Source: Alphaproteobacteria bacterium
Lineage (GTDB): Bacteria; Myxococcota_A; UBA796; UBA2385
Direction: 5' to 3'
Assembly (NCBI GenBank): GCA_020632755.1
Contig: JACKEY010000010.1
Span: forward strand, 124,001-188,000
Length of the DNA stretch: 64,000 nt
The notes under the pieces are model-generated. The model had not been told where the DNA came from. It did not search any database and saw only the letters and a program-made list of their open reading frames with translations. Each line of letters opens with the position of its first letter. The stretch's first letter is position 1. The translations under genes and the position numbers were made by a program. Of this stretch, positions 57,842-64,000 are shown piece by piece.

Positions 57842-59988
57842 TGCGGACGACCTCCCTCGCCCTGCTCCTCCTCCCCCTTGGCCTCACCGGCTGCGACCTG
57901 CTGCGGATCAAGGCCTTCGTGCCCTGCCCCGAACCCGGGGTCGTCGACAGCGGCGACGGCGGCACCAGCTGTCCGCTGTACTACCAGGACGCCGACGGCG
58001 ACGGCTACGGCGACCCCTCGGCCGCGGCGAAGGAGTTCTGCGGCGAGCCCGACGACGGCTGGGTCGACGACGACACCGACTGCGACGACGGCGAAGCGCG
58101 CGTGAACCCCGGCGCGACCGAGATCTGCAACGACGGCGTCGACGACGACTGCGACAGCCTGGCCGACGGCAAGGACGACGACCTGGACCCCTCGTCCGCC
58201 CTGCCCTGGTACCCGGACTTCGACGGCGACGGCTACGGCGACGACGCCGAGGTCGTCTACGACTGCGAAGCCCCCGTCGACCACACCGACGTGCCGGGCG
58301 ACTGCAACGACAGCGACCCCTACCAGAACCCCGCCGCGCCGGAGATCTGCAACGAGCAGGATGACGACTGCGACACGCTGATCGACGACGAAGACGACGA
58401 TCTGGACGACGCCGAGGCCGGCCGCTGGTGGCCCGACGAAGACGGCGACGGCTGGGCCGCCGAGGGCGAGACCCTCCAGGCCTGCATCCCGCCCGAGGGC
58501 TACGTCGACAGCACCATGGTCGGGGACTGCGACGACACCGAGCCCCTCGCGTCGCCGGGCCTGCCGGAGTCCTGCGACGACGACATCGACAACGACTGCG
58601 ACGGGGACGTCAACGAAGACTGCGTGTCGGCGCTGTACGGCACCTTCACCACCGACGACCTGTCGCTGGTGTTCGTCGGCAGCGCCAGCGGCGACGCGTC
58701 GGGGTGGACCCTGGCGGGCGGCGGCGACCTGGACGGCGACGACCACATCGACCTGGTCATCGGCGCCTACCGGGCCGACAGCAGTGGGCTGAGCACCAAC
58801 GGCTCGGTCTACGTGCTGCCGGGCCCCTGGGACGAAGACGACGGCAGCATCGACCTGGAGTCCGAAGCCACCGCCGCCTGGCGCGGCGAGAACGACGGCG
58901 ACAACGCGGGCGTGCGGGTCAGCATCGTCGGCGATGTCGACGACGACGGCTACGACGATCTGCTCGTCGGCGCCGACGGCTACCAGCTGTCGCCGGGCAG
59001 CAGCAGCGGCCGCGCCTACCTGGTGCACGGTCCGGCCACGACCGGCGGCACGCTGGCCTACGCGGACACGGTCTTCGACGGCCCCGACGAGAACGCCTAC
59101 CTGGGGCGCTACCTGGCGCCGGCCGGCGACGTGAACGACGACGGCCACGCCGACCTGCTGATCGGCGCCTACGGGGCCACCGACCTCGACGGGCTGTTCA
59201 CGCAGCCCGGCGTCATCTACCTGTACCTGGGCCCGCTCGACGGGACGGAAGATCCGTCCACCGCCGACCGCGCCTTCGAAGGCATCAAGGACTCGGGCCG
59301 GCTGTCGACCAGCACGGCCGGGCGCGACCTGACCGGCGACGGGCTGCCGAACCTGGTGTTCGCGGCGCACGGCTCGAGCCAGGTCTACGTGATGCCCAGC
59401 CCGCTCACCGACGACATCACGGTCGCCGACGCGGCGCTGCTGTACGGCGAGACCGAGACCGACAACGCCGGCTTCGCCCTGGCCAGCCCGGGCGACGTCG
59501 ACGGCGACGGGGAGAACGACCTGCTGGTCGGCGCCTACGACTGCAACCGCAGCGGGTCGGGGGCCGGGGCCGCCTACCTGATGCGCGGGCCCATCACCGG
59601 CACCACGGGGCTGACGGACGCAGTCGTGATCATCGAAGGCGACACCGCGGACGACGCGGCCGGCCTGACGGTGGCCGACGCGGGCGACCTGGACGGCGAC
59701 GGCTGGCCGGACATCGCGATCTCGGCGCCGTGGAACGACGAAGGCGCCTCGGACGCCGGCGTCGTCGCGGTCTTCTACGGCGGCGTCGAGCTGCGCGGCA
59801 CCTACGCCATGGAAGAAGGCGACCTGCGGTTCACGGGCAGCAAGGTCAGCCAGTTCCTGGGCTACGGCCTGGCCGGCCTGGGCGACCTGGACGGCGACGG
59901 CCTGCCGGACCTGGGCATGGGCAGCTGGAACGTGGTCGGCGGCGAGAGCCGGGTCTACTTCGGCGGCAGCGACCTGACCGTCGAGTAG
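57841..59988 (+). CDS. Lipoprotein with MopE-type metal-binding motifs and FG-GAP repeats
   Basis: The 715-residue lipoprotein (LLLLPLGLTGC, Cys18) has three units of the MopE-type motif (DADGDGYGDPS...C...DCDD...NPGATEICNDGVDDDCD) at about residues 48-265, which bind metal such as copper or calcium in relatives. From residue 275 it carries FG-GAP/integrin-like repeats (GGGDLDGDDHIDLVIGAY, VGDVDDDGYDDLLVGADG, AGDVNDDGHADLLIGAYG, and more), forming a beta-propeller. It is probably a surface adhesin or scaffold. The stop overlaps that of the convergent kinase gene by 34 nt. Confidence 0.9.
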   Translation: MRTTSLALLLLPLGLTGCDLLRIKAFVPCPEPGVVDSGDGGTSCPLYYQDADGDGYGDPSAAAKEFCGEPDDGWVDDDTDCDDGEARVNPGATEICNDGVDDDCDSLADGKDDDLDPSSALPWYPDFDGDGYGDDAEVVYDCEAPVDHTDVPGDCNDSDPYQNPAAPEICNEQDDDCDTLIDDEDDDLDDAEAGRWWPDEDGDGWAAEGETLQACIPPEGYVDSTMVGDCDDTEPLASPGLPESCDDDIDNDCDGDVNEDCVSALYGTFTTDDLSLVFVGSASGDASGWTLAGGGDLDGDDHIDLVIGAYRADSSGLSTNGSVYVLPGPWDEDDGSIDLESEATAAWRGENDGDNAGVRVSIVGDVDDDGYDDLLVGADGYQLSPGSSSGRAYLVHGPATTGGTLAYADTVFDGPDENAYLGRYLAPAGDVNDDGHADLLIGAYGATDLDGLFTQPGVIYLYLGPLDGTEDPSTADRAFEGIKDSGRLSTSTAGRDLTGDGLPNLVFAAHGSSQVYVMPSPLTDDITVADAALLYGETETDNAGFALASPGDVDGDGENDLLVGAYDCNRSGSGAGAAYLMRGPITGTTGLTDAVVIIEGDTADDAAGLTVADAGDLDGDGWPDIAISAPWNDEGASDAGVVAVFYGGVELRGTYAMEEGDLRFTGSKVSQFLGYGLAGLGDLDGDGLPDLGMGSWNVVGGESRVYFGGSDLTVE

Positions 59989-62243
59989 AGCCGCCAGGCC
60001 AGGGCCGCGGCGCCAGCCGCCAGGAACAGCGGCAGCAGCCCGCCGACGACACCGGCCTGGGCGCGCGTGCCGGCCCAGAACAGGGCCAGCAGCAGCGGCG
60101 CCGGGGCCAGCCAGCCCTTGCGCGTCGCGCGGGCCAGCAGGAAGCCGCAGACGCCGGTCAGCAGGGCGGCGATGGCGTCGGTGACGGCGCCGCCGGAGCG
60201 GGGGGCGCGCCCGGACGCCAGGGTCTCGATGGCGGCGGCCTGGATCGCCGCGCCCTGGACGATGCCGGCCCGGGTCCAGAACCGGTCGCGGTCGCTCATC
60301 GACCCGATCACGACGGCCTTGCCGCGCAGGGCGGGCCAGCTGTCGGGCTCCATCACGCTGGCCTCGACCGGCGGCTCGGTGGGGTGCAGGTGCAGCCGCC
60401 CGCCCTCGACCGGGCTGCGGGTCGGCCCGACCTCGACCAGCCCGGACTCCTCGTCCAGCAGCGGGCCCTGCAGGGACGGGGTCCACGCCTGCACCGTCAG
60501 GGCGGCGATGTGCCAGCTGTCGCCGTCCTGGGGGTGCCATCGGTGCACCGGGATCCGGCCCAGGAACATGCGGTAGAGCCCCTCGGTCTCGACCTCGGCC
60601 AGCCCCAGGCGCAGGGCGTCGGCCAGCGCCGGGGTGCCGGCCGGCAGCAGGCGGCCCTCGCTCCACCGGCCCGCGGCGATCACGGGCACGCCGGCGGCGT
60701 CGGCAGCCCGCACCGCGGCGGCGAAGCGCTCGTCGACCGGGTCCGGGTCCGAGAAGGCCAGGTCGAAGGTGACGGACGCCACCCCGGCGTCGACCAGCCG
60801 GGCCAGGGTGTCGGGCCAGCGGGCGCGCAGCTCGCGGGGGGACTCGAAGGCCGGGATCGTGAGCAGCACCGTGCGGGACGCCGGCAGCTCGCCCGAGACC
60901 AGCGTCAGCAGCCGGCTGTTGAGCCACAGGTCCAGCGGACCGGTGAACTGCAGCAGGGCGAACAGGGCGGGGGCGAGGAGGAGGCCGGCGATGGCGGCGA
61001 GGCGGCCCTTGGGGAGGGGTGCCGGGTCGGGGGAGGACGCCGGTGCCGGGGAGGTCGCGGGCCGGGCCACCGGCGGGGGAGGCGCGGGCCGGGCGCCCGG
61101 CGGGGGAGGCGCCGGCAGGTCCGTCGGGACCAGGGTCTCCGGCGGGCTGTCGGGCTCGGGCTCGGGCAGGGCGGTCGGGGCCGGGCCATCGTCCCGGGGC
61201 GCGCCTTCCGCGAGGCCGATGTCGGTGAAGGCGTCCAGGGTCTCGGAGCCCTTGCTGGCGGGGTCCGCGCCGGGCTCGACGCCGTCGAAGGCGAAGGTCG
61301 ACTGCGTCCGGCTGCCGGTGTGGGGCGGTGGCAGCGTGGCCTTGGACGGCGGCTCGGCGGGGGACAGATCGCCGGCCTGCCAGGCGTCGGGCTCGCCCCG
61401 CCACAGGCGCAGCAGGGTGCGCACGTCGGGCACGCGCTTGTCGCGATCGGGCTCGAGCGCGCCTTCGATCGCGGCGATCATGCCCGGCGGCAGGTCGGGC
61501 GCCGCGTCGGCCAGCGGCCGGTACCGGCGATGCATCACCTTCTGGTACAGGTCGAGCGCCTTGTCGCCCTGGAAGGCGCGGTGGCCGGTGGCCAGCTCGT
61601 AGAGCACGGCCCCCAGGCTGAACACGTCGGCGCGCTGGTCGACGCTGGCGGCGTCGATGTACTGCTCGGGCGCCATGTAGGCGGGGGTGCCCATGCCGAT
61701 GCCGGCGCGGGTGTGGGACACGTCGCCGGGCTTGGGGGCGAGCGCCTTGGCCAGGCCGAAGTCGGCGACGCGGGGCACGGGGCCGTCGATGCCGCCGGGC
61801 TCCATCAGCACGTTGTGGGGCTTCAGATCGCGGTGGACCAGCCCCTGGCCGTGGGCGGTCGCGACGCCGGCCAGCACGGCTTCGCCCAGGCGGCGAGCCT
61901 CGGCCAGCGAGGGCCGCCCGGTGCGGGAGATCCACCGCGCCAGGCTGTCGCCTTCGATGAAGTCCATGACCAGCGCGATGTCGCCGCCGCTGCCGGCGGG
62001 GGCGCCCAGATCGATGACGTCGGTGACGCGCACGATGTTGGGGTGCACCAGCCGCGCCTGGATGCGGCCTTCTTCGAGCAGCCGCTCGCGCTGTTCCCGC
62101 GTCGTGTCGTGCAGCACCTTGACCGCGTGCACGCTGCCCAGCCGCACGTGGCGGGCGCGCAGGACCTCGGCGTGACCGCCGGCGGCGATCCGCTCCTCGA
62201 CCTCGTAGCGGCCGTCCAGGATGGTGCCGGGGGAGATGGACAT
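59955..62243 (-). CDS. Membrane Ser/Thr protein kinase with CHASE2 sensor domain
   Basis: The 762-residue protein has an N-terminal kinase domain: IAAGGHAEV (19-27), Lys42 in AVKVL, VHRDLKPHN (Asp139), DFG (161-163), APEQ. A Pro-rich linker of about 120 residues follows, then a first membrane helix (LAAIAGLLLAPALFALLQF), a CHASE2-type extracytoplasmic domain (RTVLLTIPAFESPRELRARWPDTLARLVDAGVASVTFDLAFSDPDPVDERF), and two or three C-terminal helices. CHASE2 senses an unknown signal outside the membrane. ATG 62243; -10-like TAAGCC sits seven nt upstream, no Shine-Dalgarno. Unlike kinases 1-3 it lacks an ATPase and TPRs. Confidence 0.93.
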   Translation of the reverse strand: MSISPGTILDGRYEVEERIAAGGHAEVLRARHVRLGSVHAVKVLHDTTREQRERLLEEGRIQARLVHPNIVRVTDVIDLGAPAGSGGDIALVMDFIEGDSLARWISRTGRPSLAEARRLGEAVLAGVATAHGQGLVHRDLKPHNVLMEPGGIDGPVPRVADFGLAKALAPKPGDVSHTRAGIGMGTPAYMAPEQYIDAASVDQRADVFSLGAVLYELATGHRAFQGDKALDLYQKVMHRRYRPLADAAPDLPPGMIAAIEGALEPDRDKRVPDVRTLLRLWRGEPDAWQAGDLSPAEPPSKATLPPPHTGSRTQSTFAFDGVEPGADPASKGSETLDAFTDIGLAEGAPRDDGPAPTALPEPEPDSPPETLVPTDLPAPPPPGARPAPPPPVARPATSPAPASSPDPAPLPKGRLAAIAGLLLAPALFALLQFTGPLDLWLNSRLLTLVSGELPASRTVLLTIPAFESPRELRARWPDTLARLVDAGVASVTFDLAFSDPDPVDERFAAAVRAADAAGVPVIAAGRWSEGRLLPAGTPALADALRLGLAEVETEGLYRMFLGRIPVHRWHPQDGDSWHIAALTVQAWTPSLQGPLLDEESGLVEVGPTRSPVEGGRLHLHPTEPPVEASVMEPDSWPALRGKAVVIGSMSDRDRFWTRAGIVQGAAIQAAAIETLASGRAPRSGGAVTDAIAALLTGVCGFLLARATRKGWLAPAPLLLALFWAGTRAQAGVVGGLLPLFLAAGAAALAWRLYSTVRSLPPK

Positions 62244-62250
62244 CCCCCAG

Positions 62251-62256
62251 GGCTTA
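62251..62256 (-). promoter_or_regulatory. -10-like TAAGCC of CHASE2 kinase gene
   Basis: On the minus strand TAAGCC (62256-62251) ends 7 nt before ATG 62243, with no Shine-Dalgarno. The promoter would lie in the 21-nt gap and the end of the upstream phosphoesterase gene. Part of the leaderless group. Confidence 0.35.
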
Positions 62257-62264
62257 CCACGGGA

Positions 62265-63188
62265 TCAGAACAGGGTGGCCTGGGGATCGGGCGGACGCCT
62301 GTGCCGTCGGGTCCGCACCTGGGGCGGAGGTCCCAGCACCCAGCCGCCAGCGGCGCGCGCCGCGGCGTCCAGGTCCGGCGTGCGCTGCTTGCGCGGGATG
62401 GACACCAGGCTGCCCGGGGCGATGCGGGCGAGGTCGGTGGGGCCGCGAACTTCGACCCACGGGCGGGCGGGGGTGTCCACGAAGTCCCAGCGGATCTCGC
62501 GGTCGAGGGTCCAGAGACAGGCGCCCTTGGTCTGGTGTTCTTCCGACGCCGAGGTGCGCTCGGTGCTGCCGGGCATGACGACGACGGCGTCGCCGCAGGG
62601 CAGCACCTGGCGGGGGTGGATGTGGCCGCAGAGCACGTGCGTGATGCCGGCCGGCAGGTGTTCGGGCCCGATGCAGTCGCGGTGGCGGCCGACGCGGAAG
62701 GTGTAGCCGGGCACCCGGCAGCCATCGACGGCCTGGTGGGCCAGCAGCAGGTCGACGCCAGGGCCGACCGCGCGCTTCGCGACCTGGGCCCAGCCGTCGG
62801 CGTCGGCCAGGAAGGGCACGACGGCCAGGGCGACGTCGGCGACGACCAGCCGCTCGCCGTGGTCGACCACGTGGATGCCGGGGTGGTGCACGGGGGTGGT
62901 GCGGGACAGGCCCTTGCGGTCGTGGTTGCCGGGCATCAGCACGACCGGGACGCGGCGGGCGACCTGGCGCCAGAGCTCGGCCGCCGCGTCGACGGCGTCC
63001 GGCGGCGGGCTGCTGCGGTCGAAGACATCGCCGGTGTGCAGCACCAGGTCGACCTGTTCGTCCAGGGCGGGCTGCAGGGCCGCGCGCAGGCAGGCCAGGT
63101 GATCGTCGCCGCGCCGCCAGTCCCGCGGGGCGCCGCGGACGTGCAGGTGCGCGCCGAGGTGCGTGTCGGTGACGTGCAGGATGCGCAT
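62265..63188 (-). CDS. SbcD-like metallophosphoesterase
   Basis: The 307-residue calcineurin-like phosphoesterase has all metal-binding motifs: ILHVTDTHLGAHLH (Asp8, His10), LHTGDVFDRS, VLMPGNHD, LLAHQAV, VLCGHIHP. Length and order fit SbcD/Mre11-type nucleases or a general phosphoesterase; no SbcC gene is nearby. C-terminal residues (RTRRHRRPPDPQATLF) are low-complexity and basic. ATG 63188. Leaderless-type -10 upstream, and no Shine-Dalgarno. Substrate not certain. Confidence 0.9.
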   Translation of the reverse strand: MRILHVTDTHLGAHLHVRGAPRDWRRGDDHLACLRAALQPALDEQVDLVLHTGDVFDRSSPPPDAVDAAAELWRQVARRVPVVLMPGNHDRKGLSRTTPVHHPGIHVVDHGERLVVADVALAVVPFLADADGWAQVAKRAVGPGVDLLLAHQAVDGCRVPGYTFRVGRHRDCIGPEHLPAGITHVLCGHIHPRQVLPCGDAVVVMPGSTERTSASEEHQTKGACLWTLDREIRWDFVDTPARPWVEVRGPTDLARIAPGSLVSIPRKQRTPDLDAAARAAGGWVLGPPPQVRTRRHRRPPDPQATLF

Positions 63189-63194
63189 GTCCGG

Positions 63195-63200
63195 GCCCTA
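63195..63200 (-). promoter_or_regulatory. -10-like TAGGGC of phosphoesterase gene
   Basis: TAGGGC on the minus strand (63200-63195) ends 6 nt before ATG 63188. No Shine-Dalgarno is seen. It belongs to the same geometry group as the kinase genes. The 153-nt gap to rpe is divergent. Confidence 0.35.
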
Positions 63201-63341
63201 CCCCGTCGCGCCGCCCCGACCCGGTCGGTTTCTGTCCGGGCGCTTGCGGTCCCGTCGGAATCCGTCCGACCGGCTCCTCCTTCGCGGGAGCGGGGGCGCG
63301 CCCGCGTTAGGCGGCGCTCCGCCCTCCTCCCGGAGTCGCCC

Positions 63342-64000
63342 GTGCCCCTCGTCGCCCCCAGCATCCTCTCCGCCGACTTCGGCCACCTCTCCGACGAGAT
63401 CGCCAGCATCTCCTCGGCCGACTGGATCCACGTCGATGTGATGGACGGCCGGTTCGTGCCCAACATCACCATCGGGCCGCTCATCGCGGCGGCGGCCAAG
63501 CGGGCCCGCGACGAACGCGCGAAGCACATGGTGGTCGACTGCCACCTGATGATCGTCGAGCCCGACCGCTACGTCGGCGACTTCGCCGCGGCCGGCGCCG
63601 ACCTGATCACCGTGCACGCCGAAGCCTGCGTGCACCTGCACCGCAGCGTCCAGGGCATCAAGGCGCTGACCACCCCGGACGGCAAGCCGGTCCGGGCCGG
63701 CGTCAGCCTGAACCCGCACACGCCCGAGTCGGTGCTCGAGTACGTGCTCGACGACCTGGACCTGGTGCTGGTGATGAGCGTGAACCCCGGCTTCGGCGGA
63801 CAGAGCCTGATCCCCTCGACCTTCCGGAAGCTCGAGCGCATCCGCCGGATGATCGACGACCGCGGCCTGTCGACCCACCTGCAGGTCGACGGCGGCGTGA
63901 AGCCGACCAACGCCTGGCAGTTCGCCGAAGCCGGCGCCGACGTGCTGGTCAGCGGCTCGGGCGTGTTCAACGCACCCGACCGCGACGCCGCCATCGCCGC
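63342..64000 (+). CDS. rpe: Ribulose-phosphate 3-epimerase (3' end beyond window)
   Basis: The visible 219 residues are nearly the whole TIM-barrel enzyme: VAPSILSADFGHLSDEIA, HVDVMDGRFVPNITIGP (metal-binding His and catalytic Asp), CHLMIVEPDRYV, SLNPHTPES, LVMSVNPGFGGQ, LQVDGGVKPTNA, VSGSGVF. It interconverts ribulose 5-phosphate and xylulose 5-phosphate in the pentose phosphate pathway. GTG 63342 has CCCGGAG seven nt upstream. The gene runs off the right edge, missing only a few residues. Confidence 0.95.
   Translation, partial: MPLVAPSILSADFGHLSDEIASISSADWIHVDVMDGRFVPNITIGPLIAAAAKRARDERAKHMVVDCHLMIVEPDRYVGDFAAAGADLITVHAEACVHLHRSVQGIKALTTPDGKPVRAGVSLNPHTPESVLEYVLDDLDLVLVMSVNPGFGGQSLIPSTFRKLERIRRMIDDRGLSTHLQVDGGVKPTNAWQFAEAGADVLVSGSGVFNAPDRDAAIA

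Overview
The window is very GC-rich chromosomal DNA (clearly above 70% by eye), densely packed with genes on both strands. It looks like a member of the Myxococcota or a close deltaproteobacterial relative. The signs are: four Ser/Thr protein kinases; three secreted proteins ending in MYXO-CTERM-like tails (Cys, hydrophobic helix, Arg cluster); many lipoproteins with Asp/Thr/Gly linkers; MopE-type metal-binding repeats; thrombospondin-3 repeats; and menaquinone synthesis by the futalosine route. I see no rRNA, tRNA, insertion sequence, prophage or CRISPR array. Calls rest on reading motifs, not on database searches.

Layout. 130-11402: a lipoprotein with an ALK/LTK-like glycine-rich domain, then three head-to-tail kinase-ATPase-TPR signalling proteins. 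11399-15295: rhodanese, CutA and a small winged-helix protein on the minus strand, then a class II photolyase fused to a renalase-like flavoprotein, with a perfect 20-bp palindrome at its promoter. 15277-17276: two trypsin-like proteases with C-terminal sorting tails. 17434-24645: a minus-strand, translationally overlapping operon for menaquinone (polyprenyl diphosphate synthase, MenG/UbiE, UbiX, a MqnE-MqnA fusion, an amidohydrolase likely to be the aminodeoxyfutalosine deaminase, and a UbiA-type prenyltransferase), with a divergent GbsR/MarR regulator at 24730. 25456-29572: lipoprotein, RuvX, CinA, outer-membrane barrel. 29815-33559: a GldF/GldG/DUF4340 operon without its ATPase. 33772-38110: four lipoprotein genes, two of them arylsulfotransferase-like. 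38156-45222: an unknown protein, a radical SAM enzyme, a 1223-residue protein with 36 TSP3 repeats, and a DegT-family aminotransferase. 45381-49970: def-fmt, a sulfatase lipoprotein and small exported or VOC proteins. 49983-54849: anti-sigma, ECF sigma, an exported protein, a caspase-barrel protein, and a third arylsulfotransferase-like lipoprotein. 54874-64000: alkylsulfatase-like lipoprotein, FecR-barrel protein, MopE/FG-GAP lipoprotein, a CHASE2 kinase, an SbcD-like phosphoesterase and the 5' part of rpe.

Two kinds of translation start recur. One has GGAG 5-9 nt before the start codon. The other has no Shine-Dalgarno but a TAnnnn hexamer (TATGCT, TACCTT, TACGAC, TAGGCT, TAAGCC, TAGGGC) ending exactly 6-7 nt before the start codon, which suggests leaderless transcripts for three kinases, the photolyase fusion, the FecR protein and the phosphoesterase. 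The most interesting points are this leaderless pattern, the apparent ATC start of the third kinase, the photolyase-flavoprotein fusion with its palindromic operator, the MqnE-MqnA fusion with an unassigned C-terminal domain, the ECF/anti-sigma/caspase-barrel module, and the block structure of the TSP3 protein.
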